From: Citrus sinensis
Lineage: Eukaryota; Streptophyta; Magnoliopsida; Sapindales; Rutaceae
DNA: 64,000 bases
Direction: 5' to 3'
NCBI RefSeq assembly: GCF_022201045.2
Contig: NC_068560.1
Coordinates: 33,939,001 to 34,003,000, forward strand
In this document: piece after piece, positions 1 to 13,818 of the stretch
How the letters are laid out: each line of letters opens with the position of its first letter
How positions within the stretch are numbered: the stretch's first letter is position 1
The notes under the pieces: generated by a model
Told to the model about the DNA's origin: nothing
Seen by the model: only the letters and a program-made list of their open reading frames with translations
Database searches by the model: none
Made by a program: the position numbers and the translations under genes

Positions 1-1178
<1,178 letters not shown>

Positions 1179-1268
1179 TGTTTGAAAAAACTGAGAACTG
1201 AAATATAAACTCTTTTAATCTTTCATAAATGATTGCTATTGATGAGAAATTGTGGATGTCTGTGAAGG

Positions 1269-1276
1269 TATATATA
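1269..1276 (-). promoter_or_regulatory. TATA-like box of the left ADH gene
   Basis: TATATATA lies about 95 bases upstream of the ATG at 1178. The motif is palindromic, so strand is assigned only from its distance to the ADH start. Confidence 0.5.
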
Positions 1277-1278
1277 CC

Positions 1279-3067
1279 TATGAAAGCAAAATAAGCATAA
1301 GTATACTTAATTTAATAATAGATTCTCATGGTATTATGTATTATGTTATAATAATTGTTAGACTTTTCAAATACAAGTTAAAGCGCAAAACCATTCCCGG
1401 GTTTTGTTTCCTTCGATCTAGGTCCCTGGTTTTACCGTTGGTTTACTTTCGTTTAATAATTCTAAAGATTAAAGATAATGACAGAGGATGTACAAATATT
1501 TATGAGGAATTTTCAAAAAGACTATAGTGACATAAACTATTCCCTATTAAATAATGTGATAGCTTTTTCTAGTAGACCAACTGTACATGCAACTTGCGGA
1601 AGAATCAACAAATATATATGCAACTTGCGGAAGAATCAACATCCAGATTGATTTGACAAGCTGTTGCTGACTTGCTTCTTTTCTCGTGTGTTTGTTCTGG
1701 TTTTTCTTTGGAGGATTCCAACGGATTTTAAGGCGAAAACAGCTCTTGATTTTTAAAGAAAGCAAATTGCTATAATTTATTTTGAACTTCCATTTCCATA
1801 TGCACTCTTAAATGATTCTATGCGAATTATTGACTTCAATTTATTGGTGCAGCCCAATTCGAGATAATGGAACTGGGCTTATAGCTATGAATCCAATATG
1901 ATGAACCCATGTTCACTCAAGAACAAATATTTCGAATTTCAACCGAAGATATTTTATGTCAAACTAGAGTATTATTATTTTCTTAAGTCTTCCGCGAAAT
2001 TTTAATTCATTATTTATATTAACGAATTATAGATAAAGTAAAAAAAATGAAAAGGTCCGAATTATCTCTTGACCTAAGTTGGGGTGAGCCTTAAAAGCTG
2101 GTGAACACTTAATTATTTTTATATTTTTATCTAATAATTATGGATCACTGACTTGTATTTTATTCAGAAGAAAATCATGGTAAAAAATTAATTAAAATAT
2201 TTATATTTTCATGATACAATTATGTGTCTAGACATGAGCTAGATCCACTCATAATAAAAGTGATTTCTTAATTTGAATGTTTGCAATAAGGTACTTTTCA
2301 GCGGATCAAATAAATTACGTTTGGAAACTTCAATAACAAGAATCCTTTTAATTTGATTGATTGGGAGACTATCATTTCTTTATTAATTTCTACACTAGTA
2401 ATAGCAAAAACTTTGGTTCATAGGTTGCTTTTTGGCTAATGCATTTATCCGAAATGCTTCCTTACTTTTTAATATATCAAAATAAAAAAGGAAATACCGA
2501 CTTATCAGGCAACAGTCTCTCTTGTTCGCAAAGCTTCAATTTTAAGGATATTTGGTCTTCCTTTCACATACAAAATCTAGCAGAAAAAGGCATTAAAGCA
2601 AATAATTATTTGACCAATGATAATACGCATACATATAGTTTTAGACATCAAAGAACACTAAAAGTAAAAGAAAAGGTAAAAAGATTTTATCCTTTTTTTC
2701 TTTTGCTTTTTGTTCTCTCTTGATTCAAGCAAACTTGGTTTCATTTTTTTTTTTTTTTTTTAATCAAAACAGCTTTACTTTAATAAATTTACCCATCTCC
2801 AACAAGAATACATATAAGTCTCCTACCTTAATCATAAGTCATAATATATATTTCCTTTTTCTTTCGGCTACCACTACACTATGCACTAGGAGCCTTTTTA
2901 GAATCAATCCTCCACTAATTTGCCAGTCATTTCCGGAAAAGACACTTTTGACATATCTTGCTCGTCACATCATAATACTTTCTGATGAGCTGCTTCATTC
3001 GATTCACAAGCTTCCCTTGGCTTTGAATTTTGATTGTTGTCCTCATAATGCTCCCAGATTTTTGCAC
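1279..3067. other. Intergenic, ADH to PIN6
   Basis: AT-rich DNA with no gene I can support. It holds a short direct duplication near 1587-1641 (a unit of about 24 bases beginning ATGCAACTTGCGGAAG, twice) and homopolymer T runs. The small open frames here show no recognisable protein. The last few hundred bases are probably the 3' UTR of PIN6, which ends at 3068. Confidence 0.5.
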
Positions 3068-6000
3068 TCATAGGCCTAAGAATATGTAATAGAGGAGTGT
3101 AACAGGCAAAGAAACTAACATGCCAAAGATAACCCTGCAAAAAAAGGAGGAGAAAATTTTATAAATTTAAACGAAAAAGCCTCTCGAATCAAGAAATTAA
3201 TTTTGATGTGTGAAAGTGATTACAGTTGGTAAAACAAATTGTTGTTTGTTGCAATATGTGAATGAGCTTTCTTTCTTTTTTTTTTTTTTTTTTTTTTGCC
3301 AGTCTGAAAACACATTATTACGTCCAATTAGTTGTGCCTCCACATTACCAAAATCTATAATTAATTTGCTTTCGCTAAAGTTACCCCGGAAAAAAGTAAA
3401 AAGAGAAAAGAATTGCACTTCTTTTTGATATCAAAAGCAAAGTAGCTTTTCTCAGGGTTTTGATGAAGTCAGATCAATCAAAATTCAACACTTCTGAACT
3501 ACAAATTAAAGTAAGTCTTTTAAATTAATTAATCCACACAAAAAAAAAACTCAAATTAATTTTAGTTTCTTACCCTGTGCTCAAAATATCAGGATGCAAC
3601 CCATATTCCCTAGCAAACACAAATGGCACGATCCCTTGAGGAAGAGCTGCCTGAAGTTAATACTCAGTTCAGTAAACCTTCATCATAGAACATGCAGTAC
3701 TGATCTTCTTGAGCACACGATTTTTATCTTACCTGTACAATGGCAGCGTGTAGTTTAACACTCTTCAATCCGACTGCAAAGGACGCGGCGGACATTATTA
3801 TGGGGCCACAAATGAACCGGATTGCCATCCCCATCGTCGCCCTTTTCGCCCCGCAAGCAATAATCCGCGGCTGAAGCGCCATGAACAATCCTGTTATGAT
3901 ATTATTAGCAGTATGTGCGTGTCATAATCAAAATTCCATTTGGGACTAACATCAATTCATGCGACAGTAACATGATGATTACCTAAACTGAACATGGCCA
4001 TCCCAAGTCCTGCATCTGAAATAATTTTGATTGAATATTTCACCAAGCTTGGCATCCCCACATTCCATCTGTTAGATCCCAACCATCTTGTTACAAATTA
4101 CCAAGCTGATATAGCAATATTTTTACATAAAAGACGCTTTTTATGATAATACCAAATATATTGTGAAAAAGTTAATGAATGTGACTTAATTAGAATAATA
4201 ATATAATTAACTCACTTAAATGAGATTAGGGACCAGAGAACCCCTAACACACTTGAGTATGTGTTGGGATTTCGAGAAAGTTTCCGTCCAACAACAGTGA
4301 GAATTAGTCTAAGCATTACTAATGCATGTGGCATTTTTTGGTTGGTTGCTGCTTCCTTTGATTCTGCTTCGTCTGGCATTGGAATTTTTGAGCTGTCTCT
4401 GAAGCTAATTTCTTTCTCTGAGAGAAAATGCAACTTATGTTACATCAATTTGTAATTTAAAAATGCAAAATTTGCTAACAAATTTATTTTTTGACGATAA
4501 ACACTAATAAAACACAGAATATAATCAGATTATCAAATCGCAAAAAGTAAAAATAAAATAAAATAAATAATCAAAAGTCAAACATGGTCGATAACTTGTG
4601 TTATAAAGGTCAACCTTTAAAGAATCCAAAGCAATGATAATATGAGAATATTGGCCGACCGGGATTTGGTATATTTACTATTTATTACTTAATGAGATTC
4701 TTTACTAAGACTGCCATTGTGGAATCATTACACACGTGCTCCATGCTAATGATGTTGCCTATCAATTAAAGGGCATGACTTTAGGTAAAAAAGTTAACAT
4801 TTAAAAAAAAAAATTAAGATTATTTTGACCGTATTATGTTAATTTTATTTCTCTTTCGATTGTGAAATTAGGGGTGTGCGATTATGGATGGGCCACTGGC
4901 CACCCCTATTTTAGTTATATGGTGGAAGAAACTTAGGGCTAAAGAGAGAAAATTTATTAAAATATTAAGGTCTACTTTTTAATTTTAAAAAATACAATTA
5001 TATATTCACATTACGTGTCTCTTGTTCAAAAAAGAAGATATGGAGGATCTTTGCCAGCATTTGATGGTGTAAAATATTAATTTATGATAATAAGATTATC
5101 TCAAATTGAAGAACGGGAATAATTGAAAAACACCGAGACAGAACACACAAAATGCAAAGGATGTTTTGTCCCCCTGCACAAACAGAGTTCATTATACACA
5201 ACATATCAACACGTACTTCATTGGGCCAGCCATAGCAGTACGTTTTTTCTTTTTTCTTTTTTTGTTATTACTCATATTATAATTAATATTACATGAAATT
5301 CTTAATATAATTTAAAATAAGATAATTACTGAAATTAATTTACATTAAATTTATATTTACTCCACACATATTTTTTAACAAAAAAAATTATTTTCATTCA
5401 ATTATTTTTATTAAAAAATTAAAATTTATAATTATTTTTATAAAAGTTTAAACAGCTAGTATTCTCCCGCTAATCTAAAGGACTATTAATCTAAACAATA
5501 ACACAATCAATTTCAACAACTTCAATTTTCAATTTTATTATCGTCAGTTAATATCGTCTTTAGATTTTCCCTCCGGTAAAATCTGGTGAACTGGTCAGAT
5601 CCAGACAAAAACATTTATTGTTCTGCCCCGACCATCCGTACAACGAATCCTGACAATGCTGCTCACTTCTTTGTTCAGATCTTAAATTTCAAATTTCCAT
5701 AATCCTAGCCAAACCCCAAAAATATATCAATCAAAGACACAAAATTTCCATCTATCTATACACTAAATATTTGGTACGTAAAATGAAAATTGAACAGTGG
5801 AGGGTGGCTTAGTCATCTCAGCTGAAAATAGGGCCTATTTGATATACTCTGTTTAGCAATTATAAAATAATAGGAAAAAAAGAAAAAAATTATAAAATAA
5901 TAGGGATCTCTATGCTATTAACCCAGTAAACGACAGCGTTTGAATGAAAATAGTGATGGTCCTTACCAGGGGCGTCTTTGCCAGCTTGCCTATCTCCTTG

Positions 6001-7088
6001 ATACTTCCCAGGAGAATCCCACACCATTCTCCCACCAGGAACCACCGGAGACGGGTTCCGAAACACCTTCCCGGCGACCGGAGACCTTGCCCACGTTGGC
6101 GTAGTGGCGGTCATAACAGTAACCGCGTCCATTTCATTGAAGTTGGAGGCGCGTGGCGTAGGCTGCAGCGAGTAGGCATCCGAGGAAGCGTAATTTGACA
6201 ACCTGGGACTTGTGGCCGAGCCCCAGAACACAATCTCATTATTCGAATTGTAATGATAATCGTGTAAAGGAGCCGGAGTGTTAATGGAGAATATCTCAGC
6301 GTTGGAGAGATTCGAAGCCCTGGGAGTTAAGCAGATTGAGGATGATAAAGCGGAGTCCGGCGCAGACGACGTGGACCGTCTGATCCTCACCCGGATGCGA
6401 CCGTTTCCGTCCGTTTCTGATTCCGTCTTGAGCGGGTCCCGCCCGTCGAGAGAAATCACGTCGTTGTCGAGCTCGAACTTGGCGATGGAGGCCGCTGCTG
6501 GACCGGGGAATTGCGTTTGGATTAAGACAGTGGCCGCTCTATATTCAAAAAGAAACAGCAAAAGTGTGTACCTGCAAAATGCTAACATCTAAATTCTCTC
6601 TTTCTTTTTTTCTGTCTTGTCTTTTAACAACCCTTTATTAGAAGAATATATGATTCTTACCATATGATGCATTGGAGAACGACGAGTTGCACCATGAGGG
6701 ACTGAGTGAACTCTCCGTACATGGCGCTGAGCAAGGGGATGCCCATAACGAGAGTGTTAGGCAAAGTGGCGACTGAGAAAAGAGTGATGAGCCAATCCAA
6801 GCCGCCTTTGAAGAAAATAGCCCAAACTGAGAGCAAAACAAGGACCAAAACTTTAGACAGAGTGTCAGCCAATATGAACTTCGTGTCCATTTGGTACGGA
6901 TTGTTTTGAGCTATGAAGTGAAATGACAGAACGGGGACCGCGAAAACGGCGACGAATCTGTTGATGCCGGAGCACTGCTGCGGGGTGAAGATTCTCCACC
7001 ATTTGACGGACCCGTATGCAATTAGCATCGCGAAATATAGAGGAACCATTGCGCACATAACTTTGTAAAAGTCATTTGCTGTTATCAT
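3068..7088 (-). CDS. PIN6: Auxin efflux carrier, PIN6 type
   Basis: Membrane carrier that moves auxin (IAA); PIN6 of Arabidopsis acts at the ER and plasma membrane. Seven exons: complement 6661-7088, 5967-6571, 4216-4417, 3983-4068, 3733-3890, 3574-3650 and 3068-3134. They splice in frame to 540 residues, and all junctions read GT-AG. Residues about 1-150 form the first membrane block, beginning [21 protein letters not shown] hydrophilic loop (about 155-390) carries two TPRASN phosphorylation-type motifs. The second membrane block ends [11 protein letters not shown]. The loop matches PIN6 rather than PIN1/2/3 (remembered stretches [33 protein letters not shown]). The start at 7088 was chosen because the lysine-rich in-frame extension upstream does not look like a PIN. 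The 4418-5966 intron is the largest and shows nothing notable. No defect seen. Confidence 0.94.
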
Positions 7089-7183
7089 TTTTATTTTCTT
7101 TGATATGTTTCGTTTATTTTCCTTTTTTTTTTTTTTTACTTCCAAGTTTTCGAGTTTAGTGAGATTTGTGCACGGGTTGTGTG

Positions 7184-7191
7184 TTTATATA
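7184..7191 (-). promoter_or_regulatory. TATA box of PIN6
   Basis: Reads TATATAAA on the minus strand, about 96 bases upstream of the PIN6 ATG at 7088, a normal spacing for a plant core promoter with a 60-70 base leader. Confidence 0.6.
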
Positions 7192-8719
7192 GGAGATTTC
7201 TGGACGAAATTGACCCTGTGAGGATTGTTGATTTACTTTCGTGGCACTGCAGTTAGCGGGAATTTCGGTTGGTAAGCTGAATGATGAGGATGAGGAGAGG
7301 ATCAACTCATGAATTTTTGGCTCCGTAGAAGTTTCGAACAGGAGAAAATTTTAATCTGATGATGATTTTTGTCGCAAAATTGGATGATTCATTTTTTTTT
7401 TCCATGTGACAATTGGACGAATATAACCTAAATTTTGATCTGAATTTTTACTTAAACGGAAATATAATTAAGGGATGGAAATCTAATGTTGAGCTAATTG
7501 TATATTACTTATATGTATAGTAATATACAATTAAGGAATAAGTAGTTTTATATTTTTATCTAATAACTACTAATTATATCTTTCTAAAAAATTAGGAAAA
7601 GACTCAACTAAGTATTGAATCTAAATCCATAATTAAGAGTTCAATTCCAATGCATAGAAAAGTTGAAGTATTTTAATAAATATTTTTAAAGTTTGAATTA
7701 ATGACACATTTATCCAAAAAATTCGGAATTTGTTGGTAAGGTGCATATTATTCTTTTATAATTAATCAATAATGTTATTTTGTTTGGGAGAAATCGTACG
7801 GACAAATAAAAATCTAGAAAGGGCCATGGCAAGACTATTTAAGATTTTCTCCTATAAATAACATTTTATATAGTTAATTGGATGAATATGTAAAATGTTA
7901 TATCATAGTCACATGTAATATTTAGAAAAATAATAACATTGAATAAAGTAATTAGATAAGAAAATAATCTAAATTGTGAAATAATAGAAGCATTTTATTG
8001 TGTTATATACTTTGAAGTTAATATTTATAATGAGAACTGCAATAATGAAAAGCACATAGGAATTTGAGCACTCTTTGATGATAATAGGATCTTAATTGGT
8101 TGAACATTGTGCTTTGTGTCACTAATAATTAGGTTATTAACCAAATGGCATTTTTTATTTAGGTGATGAATGCAGTCTGAACCACACGATTCACTAGCGG
8201 TGCCATGATATCAAGCATGATATAGAGAAAACAGCCTTGTTGGAAATTAATTATGTTGCCTGTGGGCGACAACTAGATACATAATTGAGGATTATGAGCA
8301 CAATCAAAGTCATTAGCCACAGTGGATGTATATAGTGCAGGAAAAAGTAATTAATATCTACTATCAAATTATTGTCTAGCATGTGCAGTGGATGATGCAA
8401 TAAAATAACAAAGTTAATTGATAGTTAATTGATCAGACACACATGCGCAACAATGCTTCAAAACTATAAATTTAGGTCAATATTAGCCTATTAGGCATCA
8501 AAATTGATTGACCTTTTGTTTTTCACTGTTCAAGGATAAAGGATTAAATAATCTATCCAATCATGAAGACTGTGAGACTATTATTTATACATGTATTATT
8601 TGTTTAGACTTGTATCAAACTTAAGGTAGACTTTTGGCCGGGGCAACTCGGTCATGCACAACTAACGCCTTGAGTTCGAATAGTATTAGGGTGGAAAGTT
8701 TTGTGGATTAGTTTCTTAC
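7192..8719. other. Intergenic, PIN6 upstream region
   Basis: AT-rich DNA expected to hold the PIN6 promoter. I see no open frame with a recognisable protein. Around 8636-8700 a short stretch (GGCCGGGGCAACTCGG then GAGTTCGAATAG) faintly recalls tRNA-type A and B boxes, but it is too degraded to call a SINE. Confidence 0.4.
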
Positions 8720-8727
8720 CTTTATGT

Positions 8728-9372
8728 AAAGGCGGGAAAAATGAATGAACGAATCGAAACGTAAACGAATTGAGTTAAGATTCAGTGAATTCAGATTTGA
8801 TTCATTTATTAAATAAGCGAATTGAAAACTCATGATTTAGATTCGATTTTTTTATTAAACAAATATTTTGTTTGATTCGTTTAATTTGTTTAGTAGAAAT
8901 AATTAACAAATTGAATCAAATCTAGATTTGTTTACTATTCGCTTATTCTATGTCGAATACATAATGAATCAAATTGAATATGAATTTGTTCACAAAAATA
9001 TAATTAATAAACAAAATAAACTATAAAAAAGACAATAAATTTAACGTTCTACAAAATACAAACTTATTATTATTTATAATTACTATATTAGCCTTCAAAT
9101 TTTAAAAGTTACATGTTTAAGGATAAATAAGTAATTTAATTAAATGAACTTTTAACAAATGGATCATATTCGATTTGTTTATGACTCATTTATTAAACGA
9201 TTTTAAATGAATAAATGAATCAATATCCTCTAAATAGAATTAGATTCATTTAATAAGCTACCGATTTGAATTCACCTATTTATTAAATGAATTAATTTTT
9301 CAAACCCAAATTCATTTAATTCACATAGAATTGAATTAAATAAACCAATTATGACTCAGATTGCCCCCCTAT
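8728..9372. mobile_element. Non-autonomous hAT-like DNA element
   Basis: A 645-base AT-rich block rich in ATTCATTTATTAAATGAA-like words. Its ends form a short imperfect inverted repeat (AAAGGCGGGAAAA at left; ATAGGGGGGCAAT as the reverse complement of the right end). It is flanked by an 8-base duplication with one mismatch, CTTTATGT (8720-8727) and CTTTATCT (9373-9380). Eight-base duplications and G-rich ends with a GGCAA-like core are typical of hAT elements. It has no coding capacity. The mismatch and weak ends suggest an old insertion; the family assignment is inference. Confidence 0.5.
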
Positions 9373-9848
9373 CTTTATCTTTAGATTAAATAGTTTAACT
9401 AATAGGATCCTAAAGAGCTAAAATTTCCTGTTCATAACCCTATATCCGCATGATCATTTTGTATAAATTAATTTACACTTCAATTTTTGCTCATTTTCGA
9501 GCCTTTATTTATTTAATTCTATCCTATTTTCGGGCTTATGCTTCAATCTTCTAAATTCCGCGTGACGTTTTTAAAATTAAATTCAAACAAAAAGTTTGAT
9601 AGTATTAAAGTACTTTTTTTTGGTAACTTATAAGAGGTATTTCAGCCTACTTAGGAGTAAATTTCTGTTCAAAACAGACAATTCTGTAATTAATTTTTTA
9701 CATTGTAAATTAATGTACCGATGTAAGCATAAAGTTAGCGTTAGAAAATTGGATTTGAATCGCAATGAATGGTGATTGAAGTTCAATAGTTAAACTAACT
9801 CCGACTCAGAATTTACGCATCGTAATATGAGAGCTAGCTAGCTGTGCT

Positions 9849-9864
9849 AAGAAGGGACAGAGAA
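9849..9864. repeat. Target-site duplication, left copy (SINE)
   Basis: AAGAAGGGACAGAGAA here is repeated exactly at 10211-10226. The pair brackets the SINE body and proves insertion by target-primed reverse transcription. Confidence 0.9.
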
Positions 9865-10210
9865 GCCACTTCGGCCTTGGTCGGAGTGGTGGGCTGCTGC
9901 CCTCACAAGCATTGTGAGGGCAGCGGTTCAAGCCCCCACAAAAGCATTTGTGGGGGCTAACGTGCTTATTTGTTTAATATTTCAAAAATTTCCTCTCCCT
10001 CGTGCAATATGAGTGGAGTATGGACATCCCTCTTCTGTAAGGGATTATTTGTCTGGGCATGTACTTCACAGAATTCAATGTAATAATATAAGTTCCAATT
10101 ATGTATTTTTGATTGTAAATATCAGTGTAATATATCTGCTATAATAGCAATTGTAATTATCTGTGTAATGCAATAATATGATGATTAATCAGTATTCAAA
10201 AAAAAAAAAA
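9865..10210 (+). mobile_element. tRNA-derived SINE with twin hairpins
   Basis: A 346-base retroposon ending in an A tail and flanked by perfect 16-base target duplications (9849-9864, 10211-10226). RNA polymerase III promoter parts are visible: an A-box-like TGGTCGGAGTGG at 9878-9889 and a consensus B box GGTTCAAGCCC at 9925-9935. Two near-perfect hairpins surround the B box: stem 13 bp at 9896-9924 and stem 12 bp at 9931-9958, with similar loops GCA and AGCA. The perfect duplications indicate a fairly young insertion. It depends on a LINE reverse transcriptase supplied from elsewhere. The family name is not known to me. Confidence 0.85.
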
Positions 10211-10226
10211 AAGAAGGGACAGAGAA

Positions 10227-11112
10227 ATGAAAAGCTAGTCTTGCATACATAATAACAGACGTTTTTTTTAATTTTATAATTTATTATTAACATGATATCA
10301 AAACTAAAATCTCTTTGTTGGACCCTTGCATGCCATTGAATCTCAATCTATTTCTTATTTTTATATTTGTTGGTCGCACCCATCAAATCAATACATTTTT
10401 TTTTTTTTTTGAAATGGGAATCAATACATTTTTTGATTTGGTCTAATCATACTCTTTGTATCCGCACATCTGGGCTAGCTCATAGACTTGATTTGAATAT
10501 GATTATGTGAGCAATATCTGGGGGCCAATAAATTTGACGACTTAAGGAAAATTAAAGGCCATATGTACAAGCTGAGCATGCATGGAGTTACTTAAAGAGT
10601 GAGGGTGACAGCAATCCAACCCATTTGCCAGGTTAATTACCACGTACCATTTCCAGGAGAGTTGTTCTGACAATTCATTGATAGAATTAAAAACAACATT
10701 TAAATTGTGTCCTTTTCACTTTCCATATGTGCCAGTGCCGCTGTGCCACCTGCAAAAAAATACAAACCCTTCCTCTTGCATTGAAGAGCACATATAAAGA
10801 TCAAAAACTTCTCTCATTATGCAATGAGATTGAGATAAATGAGAATCTAGAAAGAAAAATCTTCAAATCTACTGGCAATAATCGTCCAATAGTGTACAGT
10901 GATAGCTTTTCTTTAAACTTTCGGAAAAGTAAAACTTGTTGGATCCGGAACGGTGTAGAGCTTTTGCTGTAAGAAGAGTGAGAGAACACCTTTTCAGTTC
11001 TGAGTAAAGATTATTTGTTTTTTGTTCTCATGTATAGAGTCTTTTAGCTTTTTGAGTTGTAAATTAAAGGGTGAACTGAAATATGACTTGTATTATCCAA
11101 ATATCCGACGTC
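10227..11112. other. Intergenic
   Basis: Nothing recognised. An 81-codon + strand frame at 10727-10972 has no family resemblance and is probably chance. Confidence 0.4.
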
Positions 11113-11117
11113 CTTTT

Positions 11118-12718
11118 TGTTAGAGAAAGATCAATTTTTATAAATTTTTATAAAATTTTTTTAAGATCATTCTCATATAATATATAAAAATTTATAATTT
11201 AGAAATTAAATCTTAAAAATTTGATTTGATTTTTTTTACTGAAGTAATTTAGGCTCTCAGATCACGATTCGTTATCACCACACCTGTTAGATCATAATAT
11301 ATCACCACCACGCCTGTTAGATCACAATATATCACCACCACACCTGTTAGATCACGATCTGTCACCACCACGTCTGTTAGATCACGAACTGTCACCAATA
11401 ATCTTCTAGATTATGACTCATGTTTGATCTGTACTTGACGTGTTGGTGCCTTTATCACTACCAAAACAACTAGCACGAGAAATTTTTTTTCTCAATAATA
11501 AAGAGAAATTTTTTTCTCTAATCTGTATAAAGTTGCTCTTCTCTTTGTTTAAAGAAAACAAGCCTTTTATATCTCTATTTAATGAAAACTCTAGGCTCCA
11601 AATAATTAAAAAACAAAACTCACGTTACTTATTTTTTCTATAGGGGACCCACCTTATAAAATAACATAAGACCCCTTACACACAAACTAATTAAATGGAG
11701 TCTCCCACTAAATGATATATTTAAGCTTTTGATCCAAATAACTAGTTATCTTGCTTATTAATCCAGTAGTGGTGCAGTCAATTAAATGAGCTAACCTGGG
11801 GATCATTTGGGAACATACAATAGTAGCTACAATAATTAGGCATGTAATTAAACTAGCCCAATTATTTAATTCTAAATCTACTCTACTAAAAGATTGGAAC
11901 CGACTTCTATAATCGTATGCTCGAATAATAATTCGTCCCAAGCCACATTGATTTCTTTACTGCACAATCTTTTGTACCACATCATTAATTAAATTGATAT
12001 CTCAACTGTTCAATCAATTTAATAACATCTTATTCCTTGATGCTTATTGGTTTTCTCTAATGATTATTTTCAACATACTAAATATGTTGACACACTCTGG
12101 CTAGAGAATTCTATGATCAAGTGCCGAAAACATATCAAGAGATGTGTTGTACAAATTCTATATTGTTAATCTATAACTCCAATGCTCATAAATGCTCCCA
12201 CCAAGATACCGGGTAATCTAGACTATAAGTATGTGTCATGCCTATTGGTAACTCAAATAAAATAACAATTACAATCATGAAATCATAATTAACTCAAGAT
12301 TAAGATTACAGTAAAATCAATGCCTATGAGATTTGATAGGTCTGAAAGTTATTACAAAATTAATTAAATCTCATATGTGATCATGTTCAATGTAGTCGTA
12401 CTACATCAATAAATTCATACATGATTAAGACAAATCATTCAATGAATTTATTACATTCTATACCTAAATAAAGTGTCCAACTTTATTTATCAACTGTGAA
12501 CTAAATTTATTTAATCATAAAATAACTTGTATTTATATATTCTGTGAATCTATATGGTGATCACATAAATACATATAATATGATTAAATAGACTTTAATA
12601 AAAATATTAATACAATTAAAATATTTAAATAAAATACCTCATTAATTTTATTAATTAAAAAAATATTTATTATAATTAAATAAACACATATATTTTTAAA
12701 AAGCATATTTTCCCAATA
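11118..12718. mobile_element. Solo LTR of an LTR retrotransposon (fossil)
   Basis: A 1.6-kb AT-rich non-coding block whose ends resemble LTR ends (TGTTAGAG at left; the reverse complement of the right end contains TTGGGAAAATAT). It is flanked by an exact 5-base duplication, CTTTT at 11113-11117 and 12719-12723, the size made by LTR-retroelement integrase. No internal coding region lies within or beside it, so it looks like a solo LTR left by recombination between the two LTRs of a former element. Orientation and superfamily (Copia or Gypsy) cannot be told. It contains a 30-base tandem repeat at 11251-11410. It is a broken relic; the exact duplication argues against great age. Confidence 0.65.
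11251..11410. repeat. 30-base tandem repeat, about five copies
   Basis: The unit contains CCTGTTAGATCAC then TATCACCACCA and recurs with an exact 30-base period at 11281, 11311, 11341 and 11371, with a degenerate copy before and a partial one after. It lies inside the solo LTR. Confidence 0.85.
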
Positions 12719-12723
12719 CTTTT

Positions 12724-13570
12724 TCTCTTAAGAAATGTTATCGAACAGATACAATCAACCTTAAATAGATGCCACGCAATTGTGACAGTGGCATGAAACA
12801 AAAAAAAAGACGAAGAGTTAATACAAGCTTTAGCTTTCGCTTTGTTTAGAATGAAAAAAGAAAAAATTTACAGTAAAGGGCTAAAATGAAACTATCAGAA
12901 GTCAACAACTGAAAAAAGAAGAAAAGGAAAAAGAGTATGGCAGAGCATTAGAGAAATGTAAAATCCCCATCCATCAGTATGAACCATGAAGTGCAAAAGA
13001 TGATGATGACGGGACGGTGGGGAAAGCGGACTGAAATGAGAGGTGGCGTGTGGTCTGTTAATAAGAGGCAAATCCTTGTCCTATTGTGTTTGGTTGAGAG
13101 TTTTGATGGCGAAATGACATGTGGGCGTGACGTGGACCCCACGATCCACCTGATTGGGTGACAACGCATGCCCCGTCTGCACCGGCCCATCAATCTATCT
13201 CCAGTCAGTCAGTTTTAGGGCTGGGCCCCACCTTCTCTGGGAGTGAATCATGGACGATCAGTGGCCACCTCACGTTGTATCTGTACAGCCTTCACTTTAG
13301 GGTCATTCATAAGTAAACAACAAAGCAAACACGGTGTAATTCGTATTGGACTGAGCCCAAATTGGGCCTTTAAAATCGGATTTCCAAGATCCACTGACCT
13401 TTGTTCATAAATGGGCTCATTTGATCTGGGGCGGAATCATTTGCATCGAAATGAAATCTGACATGTCAATTGTCAAATTATATATAAGATGATTTGTCAC
13501 GTAGCTGGCATGGAGGAACACCATCGCTCTCACTGTCATGTAAATCTGACTGCATTCCTGTCAAACAAAA
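12724..13570. other. Intergenic
   Basis: No gene supported. The part from 12950 to 13300 is richer in G+C than its surroundings, but its open frames on either strand do not resemble proteins I know. It may be former promoter or transcribed sequence of the decayed ADH further downstream; that is a guess. Confidence 0.35.
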
Positions 13571-13797
13571 GTTTATTTTTTTTTTTTTTGTTTTGACCAT
13601 GAGATATCACGGAGAGGGTCTCTATTGTGGGAGACACATTTAAGTTCGTACCACAATTTAGATTAGAAGTCCCTGCTCAAACTGAGAGGCACGGATTCTC
13701 CCAACAAAGGCGATTTCCTTACGACTCGAACTGGGGAGTAAACCCAGTCAAGTCACTTAAGGGGACTCCATTGCCAGTGGAGCCAACACTTTATTGG
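13571..13797 (-). mobile_element. tRNA-derived SINE, minus strand
   Basis: Read on the minus strand, an A-box-like TGGCTCCACTGG (13774-13785) is followed about 40 bases later by a B-box-like CCAGTTCGAGTC (13723-13734). The body ends in an A tail, seen as the T run at about 13571-13590. No clear target duplication was found, so the ends are approximate and the copy is probably older than its neighbour. Confidence 0.6.
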
Positions 13798-13818
13798 TAA
13801 AAGATAAGGTGTTTATCA

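Noticed and set aside
2439-3073. Open frames of 94 and 117 codons on the plus strand
   Set aside because: Low-complexity composition, poly-Phe from a T run, and overlap with the last PIN6 exon and its 3' UTR on the other strand.
8636-8720. Possible fourth SINE (GGCCGGGGCAACTCGG and GAGTTCGAATAG)
   Set aside because: Boxes are weak, there is no A tail or target duplication, and a hAT-like element abuts it.
10727-10972. 81-codon plus-strand frame
   Set aside because: No family likeness, no promoter or splice context; probably chance.
11251-11410. Regular 30-base repeats that recall a CRISPR array
   Set aside because: The units are directly joined with no unique spacers, differ from each other, and lie inside a plant LTR relic.
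12948-13193. Overlapping frames on both strands in a G+C-richer patch
   Set aside because: Neither resembles a protein; no supporting signals.
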